Of a DNA stretch of 64,000 bases, positions 12,585 through 24,826 are shown piece after piece. The notes under the pieces were generated by a model that saw only the letters and a program-made list of their open reading frames with translations, had not been told where the DNA came from and did not search any database. A program made the translations under genes and the position numbers. The stretch covers positions 22,754,001-22,818,000 of the forward strand of contig NC_091050.1 in assembly GCF_963966145.1 (NCBI RefSeq), given 5' to 3'. Within the stretch, counting starts at the first letter, position 1; every line of letters starts with the position of its first letter. Origin of the DNA: Tenebrio molitor (taxonomy: Eukaryota > Arthropoda > Insecta > Coleoptera > Tenebrionidae).

Positions 12585-13467
12585 GATGATTACAACTTTT
12601 TCCATCCATGGTTAGGCAATGGTTTATTAACAAGCGATGGCAATTTCAAAATAATTATTTAAAAATTTCTAGAAACGAAATTCTAGGTCCTAAGTGGAAA
12701 AAACACAGACGTATTCTAACTCCCGCTTTCCATTTTCAAATTTTAGAACAGTTTTTGGAAGTTTTTGAATCTTGTGGAAATAAAATTGTTACAATATTTG
12801 AAAACGAGGTGGTTAAAGAAAGTGTTGATATTTATCCATTGTTACCTTATGTACGTTGGACATCATTTGTGGTGAGTCTTGTAATATTCTAAGAAATAAG
12901 AATATGAATAAGAAAATTAAGAACAATTTTTTTTTTCAGAAGGTATGGGAATTAATATTAACGCTCAGGATAATTGTGATTCAGATTATTTGCGAAGTGT
13001 CAAAAATATGTGTAGGATAGTTATCGAAAGGTCAATGTCACCATTGCAAATGTACGATTTTCTATTTCCGTTAACAAAAAATTATTACACGCAAAAAAAG
13101 TCGTTGAAAAGTTTACACAGGCAAACCAATGAGGTAATTTACGCCAGGATGAAAGAGTTGGAAAATCAGAAACAGTCAATTATGAATGGTCATGATTCAA
13201 AAAAGGAAAAACCCTTCTTAGATTTACTTTTGCAGACTCAAATTGACGGCAAACCACTTACCCACGAGGAAATAAGAGAAGAAGTAGACACTTTTATGTT
13301 TGAGGTTCGTTTTACTATTCTGCTTTCTCAATTATGGCAACTTTCTCAATCATAGGGCCACGATACTACAGCTTCTGCAATAAGTTTTACACTCTACTGC
13401 TTAGCCAATCATCCTGACGTTCAGGTATATCAATCTTTATATAATATGTATAAAATTTGTGTTTCTA

Positions 13468-14424
13468 CAGGGTGTTTTCGAAGTTGAGGTGTTCCTTTTA
13501 ATATGTGATAGTATGCGTTGTTCTAAAGAGTTTTAGCCAAAATCACCTTAGTAAAATGTGTACGGCAATGAAGATACAATAAGTTAATTTTTTTGAAATT
13601 TTTGAAACCGGTCCTGCTCAAATTTGCGCTGATAGAGGTATTTTCATATTTGGTGGCGGAAACAAAAGACTGAGAAATGTCACAAAAATGTATTGTCAGT
13701 GTCAAATTTCTCATAAACGCCGTAAAAAGGAATGTAGGTAAATTTAAATTTTCGCTAAATAGATCGAAAAAATAAATTCTAAGCAACCCAATTTTTGTCA
13801 GTGGTTCAAAAGAAAAAGTTATTCTCATATAATCAAACGTATTACAAATTATTTCTCTAGTTCGACGATGAATAACTTTCTTATTGCCAATCTGCTGCAT
13901 TTCTGTGAAATCACGAACGTCTTTGAGAAATTTGACACTGACAATACAAATTTGTGACATTTCTCAGTCTTTTGTTTCCGCCATCAAATATGAAAATATC
14001 TCTATGTTGGAAATTGGAATTGACAAAAAAAAAATCAAATGAGCATGGACGTTAATCAAAACTACTGTCAGAATTGTCATCTAATTAGTCGAAATGGCTT
14101 TATTATTAGGAAAATAATGAGCTCACAGATATGTTGCAAATGCATGGGCAATGTTATCACGTTATCAGAATGCATCTGCAGCGTCCAGAGAGTATTGCAA
14201 AGGGATTTCCGGAAAGACACCATTCTGGGCCAGGTTAGTTATTAATCTAGTACAGCGGAGAAATGGACAGGACCGGACTTAAAATTTTAGAACACAATAA
14301 AAATATACAATCAATTATCTCAATTAATACAAACATTTTACTAAGAAGATTTAGGCTAAAATTCTTAAGAATAATGTGTAGTACCTCGTGTTACAAGGAA
14401 CGCGTCAACTTCGAGAACACCCTG
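13468..14424. mobile_element. TA-flanked element with CAGGGTGTTTTCGAAGTTGA ends
   Basis: The 957-bp unit has about 33-bp inverted ends and a TA duplication. Inside it a second inverted pair (about 13630-13720 against 13925-14005, containing AAAGACTGAGAAATGT) forms a large foldback. A 145-codon minus frame in the middle has no recognisable motif and is probably chance. It lies in intron 5 of the P450 pseudogene. Confidence 0.7.
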
Positions 14425-14700
14425 TATATACCATTCACGATGTTTTGGCATAAGGGGAGGCTAATTTCATTTTTTAACGTTGGATACATGTTTGATTTGT
14501 GTCATCTCTGCTATCACTAAAGTGCCTGACATGCGGACCTATCATAATGAACGTAACATGTTGCCGAATTTACCGTAATCACGTATGTTTGTGTTTGTAT
14601 TAGACCGTATTTGTATTTGTGTTTGTATTAGACTGCAGAACATATTTTCAGTAAATTACAATGAAGTCAAGTTTTTTTTTTGTGTATAAATTGAATCGTA

Positions 14701-14870
14701 GGTGAGTACAATAGTTATTTACACTACGAGAGAGGGAGGTAAAGCTTTTGTTCACGCGAATTGCATGTTCGGCCACGACGCGCAGCGGAGTGGACGATGC
14801 AATTCAAGTGAACAAAAGCGGCCTTACTCTCGAGTGCTCTATTTGATTTTGTTCGATACCAGACGTAACT
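14701..14870 (-). mobile_element. Helitron-like hairpin element, 3' end (variable-hairpin family)
   Basis: On the minus strand ATCGAACAAAA precedes a long stem whose arms contain GCTTTTGTTCAC and GAATTGCAT, then the tail GTAAATAACTATTGT. The stem differs from all other family members in the window. The 5' half is not seen. Confidence 0.5.
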
Positions 14871-15032
14871 CCTTAGAAAATAAGTCTGTAACTTTATATT
14901 CAAAATTTTAAATAAAATTAAAATAAAATAAATAAATCACATTTTCGGAGAGATCTGTTGCTATGGAAAAAAATAAAATACAAAATAAACAAAGTTTTGC
15001 AAAGTCAATAAAGTGATTGTGCACACCACGTT

Positions 15033-15221
15033 GTGGAAATGGATGACGAAGAATTCTATGTTCCTGATGACGTCCTGGAAGAGGCAAGTGCCGCGAAGTA
15101 CCAAATGGTGCCTACGAAATCAAAATTACGATACCAGAAAGAATTGGAAATATTTACACAATGGCAGACCGAGATCAAGGGAAAAGACGAAAGCAGCATC
15201 AGCGCCGTTATTCAATGTTGA
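15033..15221 (+). pseudogene. Possible Crypton-like (tyrosine recombinase) N-terminal fragment
   Basis: The 62-codon frame MEMDDEEFYVPDDVLEEAS followed by VPTKSKLRYQKELEIF resembles the acidic 'PDxVL ... KSxxxYxxxxxxF..W' start common, from memory, to insect Crypton-derived proteins. No recombinase catalytic part follows. It is a short relic and a tentative call. Confidence 0.35.
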
Positions 15222-15628
15222 AGAGTACCTACCTATACTGTTTGTATTTCAAAACGTTGATATCTCCAGGTATCCAGGTAAGAGGTTTTTTAATAAGCTA
15301 TTAGTTGTTTTATATATACAGGTGTCCCAGAACTCGCGGATCAAATTTACAGTGCGTTTTCCTTGGTGATAACTGAAAGCAATAGCGTTTAAAAAAAAGG
15401 ACAGGGTATAATCGATTTTTTGTAATGAATAATTAAAGTTGACTAATCAGAAGGACGCTGTTAATTTGAATTTCACGTAAATTTAACCAAAGGTTTGAAT
15501 TGCCTAGCAACATAATTCTAGTAAGAATGGTATGGAATAATTTCAAGTAAATGTTTGGGCAACTGTGAAGATTTTGACAACGTCAAGTTATAACTTGATT
15601 CGAAATTGTCAAACTTCGTATTAAAATC

Positions 15629-16082
15629 ATGTATACAGCTGCAGAGTATGCCGAAATGCTCATAATTTATGGAGAGTGCCGGCGCAACGCACGTGAGGAT
15701 GCAAGGGAATATGCAATACGTTTTCCACGACGTTTGCCATATCCAAATTATAACGTATTTCTACGGTTGGTGTACCGTGCTCGAGACACTGGGTCCTTGG
15801 TGCCCACCTGACAAGAAATTGGTGGTCCCCCGGGAGAAGTTAGAACGCCAGAGACTGAAGATGCTGTTCTTCAGTCCTTTGATGACGACGGTAGAAGAAG
15901 TATATTTGAAGAACTATGTTTACCGCGAACCTATCAATATTTTAGAAGAACTAAATGACCAAATTCACGAAACACTGGCTACTGTTATTCCTAATGTGCT
16001 TAGACTGACAAGGGAAAATTTAATAAAACGAGCTCGCCTATTCCTTCAGATGAAAGGTGGTTATTTTGAACACTTGTTATAA
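15629..16082 (+). pseudogene. DDE transposase remnant with DUF4817-like N-terminal domain
   Basis: The first segment reads MYTAAEYAEMLIIYGECRRN and then RFPRRLPYPNYNVFLRLV...RDTGS, a helix-turn-helix start of the DUF4817 type. After a frame change the second segment reads VYLKNYVYREPINILEELND ... VIPNVLRL ... GGYFEHLL, which is the C-terminus of the same transposase class. The catalytic DDE core is deleted between them. The same deletion structure occurs at 55.1 kb, so it arose before those copies spread. Confidence 0.65.
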
Positions 16083-17097
16083 ATTATTCTTTTTATTTTG
16101 CATGTTTCTTATTTCATTTGTTGCATTCTACATCGTTTAGTTATAAAATTTGATCTTACATTTTTACTAATAATGATGCTAAAATAAATAGGTTAGTTCA
16201 ATCCAGTTTTGTCTTCTTTCTTTCAGAACTGCCACTATGCTTGATTTGTTGTTCAAAACCTACGTGTAACTCCAGCTTTTTTTGCAATGTCAAGAATGTT
16301 CCTAAAAGTCATTTCGACGATGAAGAGTCTCGCTCGTGTAGCTGCGCTAATACGTTGCAGATGCAGAGTGTATACACGGGAGTCAGGATAAATTTCTTGT
16401 GATTCCGATTCACTTCACAGGGCCTGCATATTTCACTTTTTACTAAAATTTTTAAGGTAGTAATATGTATTACTCACTTGACGCTACCTTCCATTAACAA
16501 AGGTTCAATTCATCATATCCCTCCCGTCAATTTCCCATACCACTCAAGGTTACAATTGCTCTAAAAATTTTCACTCATAACAAACCATATTTCAATCATT
16601 GCCGGAAGAAGAAACTTCTTGCGTTCCCTAATTTAGATTCTGTACAATTGTTCACCTGCCTTTGGCGCATTTTTGGTTATTTCAAAAGTAGCTGTCACTT
16701 TTGACGTCTGTTTCGACAACTTGACCAGATAAATATTGAAAATAATTTTATTATTCATCGAATTATACGTTGCTTGGCAATTGAGGGAAGGTACTCAATT
16801 TTCTCATAAAGGAAAAATTAGATCGAACTCTATTGGTCAATTTGATTAATTCATAACTAGGGCCCGGATTTTAGGCAATTAAAAAGTCGGAAATAGGTGC
16901 CTAAAATAGTCCCTTAAACTACTGCAAATAGTCCCTTAAAAACTGAAAATAAGCCATACTAGGTCCTTAAAGTTGTGGTTAATTAAATTAAAAAATGTGT
17001 TTTTAAAGTTTTAAGTAGGTACACACAACAAGATATTTACTAATTATTTTTTATTAATTAATATACAATACTACAAGTTTGTTAGTTATTTACATTG

Positions 17098-18788
17098 TTA
17101 CGTATTTACATTGCATACAAGATATTGCTCTAAATTTTCTACTTTAAAACATTGTCGGTTATCCGCCAAAATGGACTTATATTTTGAAAAACTTCTTTCT
17201 ACCTCGCAAGAGGTAATGGGCGCAAATTTGTAATAAATTTCTTCCATTTTGGTGTCATGTTCCGGCACATCTTCACCTCTAAAAATTCTTGCCAATTCTA
17301 GAAGAAATTTGTATCCAGGATTTTTTTCAGTAACATCTTCAAGTTTTTTTAATGCTACTGCTGCTACAGGGCCTGGAGATTTTTTTAGGGAGGTAAATAC
17401 GTTTTCAACAATTTTGATTGAATCGGTTAAAGGTAACCCATTTTTTTCCAATTGAGTAATACTTTCGCAGATTATTTTAAAATTACTGCGAACATAAATT
17501 AATTGGTTTTTTATTCCGGGTTTCTTCATTATAGACTGTGCTTTTTGAATAGCAACAGCAGAACTTCCATCAAAGGACATGACAACCTGTGAGTAGTTAA
17601 AAACAGTTTAACAATCAATTAATTTGCTTATCTTTTATATACTTACTTCTTTAATGGAATCAAAGTGTTCGCTGTAAAACATAGCAGCCTGAAGCCATGT
17701 TCCCCATCGTGTTAAAATTGGCTGTGGAGGCAGTGGCATTTCTTTTAGTTTTTCTTTGTACATTTCAACTCTCAAAGGTGCCTTAACGAAAATTTTTTTC
17801 ACGTTCGAAATTAAATTATCCACATCTTCATATTGATAGCGAATTTTTTCAGCCACTAGATTTAAAGCATGCGCTAAGCATGTGACATGCACAATTTTTG
17901 GATAAAACACCTTAAGGTGTCTACCAGATTTTATCATATATGGTGCTCCATCCGTTACAAACAAAAGAAACTTTTCAGCAACAACTCTGGTACTCCACAA
18001 GATTTCTACGCATAGAAATTTTAAATCAAAATAAATTTAAAAAAGTGAAAAACCCTTACCTAAAGATTGATTTACGAATCTAGCTATTGTCTCATGATTT
18101 GTTCTTTCTAATTGTTTAGACGCCAAAAGATAAGATTTTCCAGGTTCATCTTCTGAAAGTTTCCCAACCAGACAATTCGCCACATATCGCCCAAGTGCAT
18201 CTGTTGTTTCGTCAACTGAAACCCATATGTTAAAAGGATCCAGCTCATTCCGAATGCGGTCAATAGTCTAAAAGTGAAAATAATTTTAAATTAAATATTA
18301 AAAGATAGTATGTTCATACATCTTTGTAGCATTTTGGTAAATAATTTTTCCGTAAAGTAGACTCATCCGGAATTTTTCTACCACAATATTTTGTCAGAAA
18401 ATTCTGAAACGCAGGATTTTGTAGTTTGTGCCATGGTATATTGGCAGCTAAAAAGACGTTACAAAGTTCCATATTGAATGTACTATTTGCCGATTCCTCC
18501 AAGTTCTGTGTCAGCAACGTTTGCCGAAGCGGTGTCATAATGTTCTCTTTATGGATGGCCGTTTGCTCATGCTGTTGCAAGTGACATTTTTTTTCGCATA
18601 TAAACTACAAAAAATAAAATTTTCAAATAAGTAAAAAATATAAAATGACATATTTTTAATTATGCTTAACTTACCAGTTTACCACAAGCTTTACAAAACA
18701 TTTCTCGGGTTGATTTTATTTCATATAAATCTTTCTTGCTTGTCCACTGTAATATTTTTTCGCGTAAACTAATTTTTTGTTTCGGCAT
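17098..18788 (-). CDS. hAT-family transposase, five exons, apparently intact
   Basis: Minus-strand exons are 18788-18675, 18604-18320, 18267-18060, 18005-17647 and 17586-17098, all with GT/AG boundaries. They join in frame to 484 residues plus a stop. Features in order: a BED-like zinc finger (FCKACG at 31-36, then H-x5-H across the first splice junction); WVSVDETTD with candidate catalytic Asp152; FVTDGAPYM with Asp221; TRWGTW; and the C-terminal hAT dimerisation block CEVERSFSKYKSI near 450. It resembles the CGGBP1-related hAT group from memory. It would act in the nucleus on the TAGGGCCCGG ends. There is no stop or frameshift, so it may be an active source, unlike nearly every other transposase in the window. 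Confidence 0.85.
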
Positions 18789-19606
18789 TATGTTCACTTT
18801 AAACAGGTTCACAAGAAACACGACCACTGCACGGAGATAAAGTAAACGAGAAATGACAAATTTGTAATGCTTATATTTACGTCTCCCACCAAATTTCAGA
18901 GGAGATGGTTAATTTTATATTTCTTAAATTTTTAGAAAATGACACCCTTAAGGTTTCTCTTATTGTTTCACTTCGGGATTTTAATTTTCGTTTTTATGGC
19001 AAGGACCATTTTATAAACGTTAAAGCTTCTAACAATACCTAAGTATCAGAAAACATTAGACCGCGTATACCTGCACCCCTTCGAACAGAGGCAAACAGAT
19101 AAACTCTGTAATTTATGCCAGTCCAGTCTAATGGTTTGTGGTACTTAGGTATTGTCGGAGTATTTACCGCTGACATCATGGTCCCAACCGTAAAAGCGAA
19201 AAAGTAATTCCTGTATTGTACTGCACTTTGTACCTTTCAGTAATTACATCTCCTTAAATTTTAAAATCATAAAGCATTGTAAATTTTATTGAGGTACCAC
19301 TTTTACATTTTCAATACCGTAAACTTCCCAGAATTCGAAAATTGGGAAAAAACCGCAAAAATGAAATTGATTTTTGGTCATTTTAGGCATGTTCAGGCAG
19401 TTAAAAGGTAAAATAGGTATTTAAAGGGCATTTTAGGCCGAATAGGCAGAATCAAATATGGCTCTAATTACTCTAATTAAGCCAGAAATCATTTATAGAC
19501 AAGTTTCATACATGTGCCTTAAAAAATAAAAATAGTCCATTTTGCCTAAAATCCGGGCCCTATTAATTAATATACAATACTACAAGTTTGTTAGTTATTT
19601 ACATTG

Positions 19607-21297
19607 TTACGTATTTACATTGCATACAAGATATTGCTCTAAATTTTCTACTTTAAAACATTGTCGGTTATCCACCAAAATGGACTTATATTTTGAAAAA
19701 CTTCTTTCTACCTCGCAAGAGGTAATGGGCGCAAATTTGTAATAAATTTCTTCCATTTTGGTGTCATGTTCCGGCACATCTTCACCTCTAAAAATTCTTG
19801 CCAATTCTAGAAGAAATTTGTATCCAGGATTTTTTTCAGTAACATCTTCAAGTTTTTTTAATGCTACTGCTGCTACAGGGCCTGGAGATTTTTTTAGGGA
19901 GGTAAATACGTTTTCAACAATTTTGATTGAATCGGTTAAAGGTAACCCATTTTTTTCCAATTGAGTAATACTTTCGCAGATTATTTTAAAATTACTGCGA
20001 ACATAAATTAATTGGTTTTTTATTCCGGGTTTCTTCATTATAGACTGTGCTTTTTGAATAGCAACAGCAGAACTTCCATCAAAGGACATGACAACCTGTG
20101 AGTAGTTAAAAACAGTTTAACAATCAATTAATTTGCTTATCTTTTATATACTTACTTCTTTAATGGAATCAAAGTGTTCGCTGTAAAACATAGCAGCCTG
20201 AAGCCATGTTCCCCATCGTGTTAAAATTGGCTGTGGAGGCAGTGGTATTTCTTTTAGTTTTTCTTTGTACATTTCAACTCTCAAAGGTGCCTTAACGAAA
20301 ATTTTTTTCACGTTCGAAATTAAATTATCCACATCTTCATATTGATAGCGAATTTTTTCAGCCACTAGATTTAAAGCATGCGCTAAGCATGTGACATGCA
20401 CAATTTTTGGATAAAACACCTTAAGGTGTCTACCAGATTTTATCATATATGGTGCTCCATCCGTTACAAACAAAAGAAACTTTTCAGCAACAACTCTGGT
20501 ACTCCACAAGATTTCTACGCATAGAAATTTTAAATCAAAATAAATTTAAAAAAGTGAAAAACCCTTACCTAAAGATTGATTTACGAATCTAGCTATTGTC
20601 TCATGATTTGTTCTTTCTAATTGTTTAGACGCCAAAAGATAAGATTTTCCAGGTTCATCTTCTGAAAGTTTCCCAACCAGACAATTCGCCACATATCGCC
20701 CAAGTGCATCTGTTGTTTCGTCAACTGAAACCCATATGTTAAAAGGATCCAGCTCATTCCGAATGCGGTCAATAGTCTAAAAGTGAAAATAATTTTAAAT
20801 TAAATATTAAAAGATAGTATGTTCATACATCTTTGTAGCATTTTGGTAAATAATTTTTCCGTAAAGTAGACTCATCCGGAATTTTTCTACCACAATATTT
20901 TGTCAGAAAATTCTGAAACGCAGGATTTTATAGTTTGTGCCATGGTATATTGGCAGCTAAAAAGACGTTACAAAGTTCCATATTGAATGTACTATTTGCC
21001 GATTCCTCCAAGTTCTGTGTCAGCAACGTTTGCCGAAGCGGTGTCATAATGTTCTCTTTATGGATGGCCGTTTGCTCATGCTGTTGCAAGTGACATTTTT
21101 TTTCGCATATAAACTACAAAAAATAAAATTTTCAAATAAGTAAAAAATATAAAATGACATATTTTTAATTATGCTTAACTTACCAGTTTACCACAAGCTT
21201 TACAAAACATTTCTCGGGTTGATTTTATTTCATATAAATCTTTCTTGCTTGTCCACTGTAATATTTTTTCGCGTAAACTAATTTTTTGTTTCGGCAT
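19607..21297 (-). pseudogene. hAT transposase, second tandem copy with one nonsense codon
   Basis: This is the duplicate of the 17098-18788 gene, offset by 2509 bp with the same exon layout. A single C-to-T change on the coding strand turns the Gln codon in WHKLQNPAF into a stop in exon 2, truncating the product early. Two missense differences are also seen (Met to Ile in KEMPLPP, Ala to Val in ILADNRQ). Confidence 0.85.
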
Positions 21298-22409
21298 TAT
21301 GTTCACTTTAAACAGGTTCACAAGAAACACGACCACTGCACGGAGATAAAGTAAACGAGAAATGACAAATTTGTAATGCTTATATTTACGTCTCCCACCA
21401 AATTTCAGAGGAGATGGTTAATTTTATATTTCTTAAATTTTTAGAAAATGACACCCTTAAGGTTTCTCTTATTGTTTCACTTCGGGATTTTAATTTTCGT
21501 TTTTATGGCAAGGACCATTTTATAAACGTTAAAGCTTCTAACAATACCTAAGTATCAGAAAACATTAGACCGCGTATACCTGCACCCCTTCGAACAGAGG
21601 CAAACAGATAAACTCTGTAATTTATGCCAGTCCAGTCTAATGGTTTGTGGTACTTAGGTATTGTCGGAGTATTTACCGCTGACATCATGGTCCCAACCGT
21701 AAAAGCGAAAAAGTAATTCCTGTATTGTACTGCACTTTGTACATTTCAGTAATTACATCTCCTTAAATTTTAAAATCATAAAGCATTGTAAATTTTATTG
21801 AGGTACCACTTTTACATTTTCAATACCGTAAACTTCCCAGAATTCGAAAATTGGGAAAAAACCGCAAAAATGAAATTGATTTTTGGTCATTTTAGGCATG
21901 TTCAGGCAGTTAAAAGGTAAAATAGGTATTTAAAGGGCATTTTAGGCCGAATAGGCAGAATCAAATATGGCTCTAATTACTCTAATTAAGCCAGAAATCA
22001 TTTATAGACAAGTTTCATACATGTGCCTTAAAAAATAAAAATAGTCCATTTTGCCTAAAATCCGGGCCCTATTCATAACTAAAAAACTGTTGCACCCTGA
22101 ATATTTTTCTAAACGTTTTTTACCTTCATTACCATCAAGGAATATACAGTTTCAATTTGATCCGCGAGTTCTGGGACACCCTGTATATAATCAATACCCC
22201 TTTTACCCTTTGGTGTGGGGGTTCATTATTAATTTTACTTGTTATAAGTTATCTTAAATTATTTAACTGTGGACAAATCCGGACCAGCTTCTTTTGTATT
22301 AGTTGTTTTAATATAATAAATTGTACAGATTCAACAGTCTCACCTCCTTTTTGAAAACATATATTCGGTGGCCGTCGTGATGAATTATGTAAAGTGATGA
22401 ATTGTTATA

Positions 22410-22778
22410 CAGTGAGTTTTTTTAAGACTGGCCATAGGGTTTTACAAGCTACATTTATCAACCCCCTGTTAACTTTTGTCCTCATGAAAATATTAATTTT
22501 TATTAAAGTAAAGAAATTTGTTATAACATAAATAATGAATCTATCGTTATAAAATGTAAAATATTAATGTTCACACTATTTTTTGCAAATAACATTTTAT
22601 TTGTAAATTGTCTATTACAACCATTTAGGTATTGCAAAATGCAGTAAATGACTAGATAATACTATTGTTTAATCTAAAAACAGCGCTAGGTTTTGTAATT
22701 TTCACAAAAATAAAAGTTAACAGGGGGTTGAAAAATTAGCATGTAAAACCCTCTGGCCAGTCTTAAGAAAACGCAATG
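22410..22778. mobile_element. TA-flanked foldback MITE
   Basis: The unit is 369 bp. About 65-bp inverted arms contain TTAAGACTGGCCA, GGGTTTTACA and CAACCCCCTGTTAACTTTT. It is non-coding. Confidence 0.75.
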
Positions 22779-22782
22779 TATA

Positions 22783-22985
22783 CGTTATTCACGTTGAATT
22801 GAACATTTCAAGGTCAAATAATTTTGCAAATAGTGACATGCAGGTAAATACCGTTCACGTTGGATTGAGCATTGCTAAATTCGCATTATGTTTGTTAGCT
22901 GCATATCACTATTTACAAAACATAATTACAGAGCCAAAAAATAAAATTATTTGACCTTGAAATGTTCAACTCCACGTGAATAACG
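22783..22985. mobile_element. Foldback MITE, about 200 bp
   Basis: The inverted arms begin CGTTATTCACGTTGAATTGA and include CATTTCAAGGTCAAATAATT. It abuts the preceding MITE within a few bases. It is non-coding. Confidence 0.7.
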
Positions 22986-23021
22986 TTTAGTTATTATTGG
23001 TATGTAATTATTTTCAATATA

Positions 23022-24024
23022 CCGGGTGGGGCATCGTATACGCGCACGCGAGAAATCGCGACTTCTAATTAAATAACATTGTCGAAATTTTTCACACTTA
23101 TCTGGCTATTGGTAAGGTACATTTCATAATTTTTTGATCATTTTTAACTTACAAACAAAGCCAAAAAAAAAATGTAAATTTCAACCAAAAAGTCAAATTC
23201 TGATTTTTATACTGACCTACCCAGATTCACTTCCTATAATTATTTACGAAATCAGCGGATAAAAACAACAATTAGATTTTGAATTAAACGCAATTTTACA
23301 TTTCAACTTTCAAAATCATTTTTATTTATGATCTACTACAGCGTGATCAACAATGACTGAGTCTGTTGGCAATGAAACAATTGAAAATACTGGTGATTTT
23401 TGTCTAGTAATTAGTACTGACCACGCACTGACCGAATTTTTTAACTTGAGATGACATTAAAAACATTCTTGGTTATGCAGGTTATGTTTATAATATTACA
23501 AAAATGAATCTTCGTTGGTAAATTTTAAATTTGCCAAATTTCATTGTTACCAACAGACTCAGTCATTCTTGATCACCCCGTACTTGTGCTGTCGTAAATT
23601 TAGGTGACAATGGAAACTGTCATTTTATGGCAAAGCTGTAAGTAAGACGGTCAAAACGGCCTGCTACTGGTGAATGGCCCTTTTGTTGGCAATTATAGCA
23701 TTTGGGCCATAAATCACGTGTCTGGTTTGCGTTTAAATAAAAAAGCGAATTATTTAGTTAAACAAGTCAAAATTTGTAATTGTGCCACCAGGGTTTGATG
23801 CGCTAGCAGATACAGATTCATTTAGTGTAAAAACTTTATAGGTAAATTAACAGTTAATTTCAGAAAACTAATAAAACTGTTACGGCCTTATTTATTAACA
23901 AAAAAAATTTTTTAAATTCTCAAATATACCTTATCAATAATTAGTTAGGTATATAAAATTTCGAAAATTTTATTTAATTAGAAGTCGCGATTTCTCGCGT
24001 GCGCGTATACGATGCCCCACCCGG
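23022..24024. mobile_element. 1-kb TA-flanked element with 55-60 bp inverted ends
   Basis: The ends CCGGGTGGGGCATCGTATAC...CTTCTAATTAAATAA are identical on both sides for more than 50 bp. TA flanks fit a Tc1/mariner-type mechanism. The near-identity of the ends suggests a young insertion. There is no transposase; a smaller MITE is nested inside. Confidence 0.8.
23339..23580. mobile_element. Nested TA-flanked MITE
   Basis: The 242-bp unit has inverted ends containing GTGATCAACAATGACTGAGT / ACTCAGTCATTCTTGATCAC and TA on both sides. It lies inside the 1-kb element, so it inserted later. Confidence 0.75.
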
Positions 24025-24060
24025 TACAAATTCTTTTTCATAAAATCGAATTTCAATTAT

Positions 24061-24117
24061 GCGTGAGCGAAAGTGCGTGAGCGAAAGTACGTGAGCGAAA
24101 GAGAATGAGCGAAAGTG
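24061..24117. repeat. 14-bp minisatellite, four units
   Basis: Four units of GTGAGCGAAAGTRC (the last two variant) lie head to tail. Confidence 0.8.
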
Positions 24118-24123
24118 GAACCT

Positions 24124-24708
24124 TCACCCACTGGTAACCATGGATACAGACCCACTTTCTAGGGAGGTATCGAACAAAATAAATATGTAGCACGTATAGT
24201 GAAGGAAGAAACAACGACCCAATTGAAATGGCACAGGGGTTTTGTAAGACCTATTATAACTTCGCGATAGAGTTGTGAATTTATGGCTTGAGTCTATTTT
24301 GAAATGTACTCCTGAAATTTGCCAATATTTTTGTAGATATTGTGAAAAACTTATTTCGGAAGATTGGGCAAAATTAATGTGAAATCTTTCATTTGAAAAC
24401 GTTCTTCCTTTAATAATTTCATTAGGAGAATCTGAGTTGGAATTTGATTGGGATGTTGATGCAGGTAATGATGATTCAGAATTTTCTAATGAAATTATGG
24501 AAGTTGAATAGTTTTGTTCTTTTTTGTCATAGACGATGGGTGTGTAAATATTTTGCAGAAAGATTCGAATAAAGTAAGGCTTAATAAGTAGGTACAAGAT
24601 TTTATACAATCTAGTTCTAGGAATGTTTTGGTTAAATGAAAAATTCATTGAGAAGTTACTAACTGGTTGGTTAAGACACTGTATAGGTGGGTTATCTAAG
24701 TAGTGCAT
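24124..24708 (-). other. 194-codon open frame, unknown, probably non-genic
   Basis: The frame starts MHYLDNPPIQCLNQ and has a Ser-rich centre (LPASTSQSNSNSDSPN). No domain, signal peptide or relative is recognised, and it lies among transposons. The Ser-rich patch is the only feature hinting at a protein; chance is more likely. Confidence 0.15.
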
Positions 24709-24714
24709 AAATTA

Positions 24715-24826
24715 ACAGGAGCCACTTCGTCTTTCGGTCCTCGTTTCACTCGCGTTTTAAAATGGCCCACGCGTGCCAAAAAAGGCCCAATTTACACACA
24801 AACTCGTCAAATAAACTACTAATCAT
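24715..24826 (+). mobile_element. Partial Helitron-like hairpin element
   Basis: It contains the stem half GCCCAATTTACACACAAACT followed by CGTCAAATAAACTACT, as in the 31.0, 59.1 and 60.4 kb members. Only the 3' end is present. Confidence 0.5.

Larger units (their letters stand above)
17052..22069. repeat. Direct tandem duplication, 2 x 2509 bp
   Basis: Each unit runs from TATTAATTAATATAC to the hAT right end CCGGGCCC. The junction CCGGGCCC-TATTAATTAA shows 2-3 bp of overlap between the hAT terminus and the internal breakpoint, as expected for microhomology joining or an aberrant transposition. Confidence 0.9.
16858..22071 (-). mobile_element. hAT transposon with internal tandem duplication
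   Basis: The outer ends are TAGGGCCCGGATTTTAGGCA and its complement; the element is flanked by 8-bp direct repeats TTCATAAC (16850-16857 and 22072-22079). A 2509-bp block (17052-19560) is repeated directly as 19561-22069, so an extra right-end inverted repeat sits in the middle at about 19544-19562. The structure is therefore one left end and two right ends. I counted only about four base differences between the units, so the duplication is very recent, or possibly an assembly error. Confidence 0.9.
15319..22183 (+). mobile_element. Tc1/mariner-like DDE element hosting a hAT insertion
   Basis: The ends are inverted repeats of CAGG(G)TGTCCCAGAACTCG flanked by TA (15317-15318 and 22184-22185). 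Without the nested hAT (16858-22071) the element would be about 1.65 kb. It carries decayed transposase segments near its left end and is itself an insertion in P450 intron 5. A related truncated copy lies at 54.8 kb. Confidence 0.8.

Noticed and set aside
13523..13960. 145-codon minus-strand frame
   Set aside because: It lies across a foldback inside a TA-flanked element, has no motif, and the related fragment at 53.4 kb does not preserve the frame.
17249..17455. Plus-strand 68-codon frame, repeated at 19758-19964
   Set aside because: It is the antisense shadow of the last hAT transposase exon and repeats only because that exon is duplicated.
17052..22069. Assembly error as explanation for the hAT tandem duplication
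   Set aside because: Not excluded, but the units differ at several positions including a nonsense change, which favours a real duplication; kept as a stated caveat.
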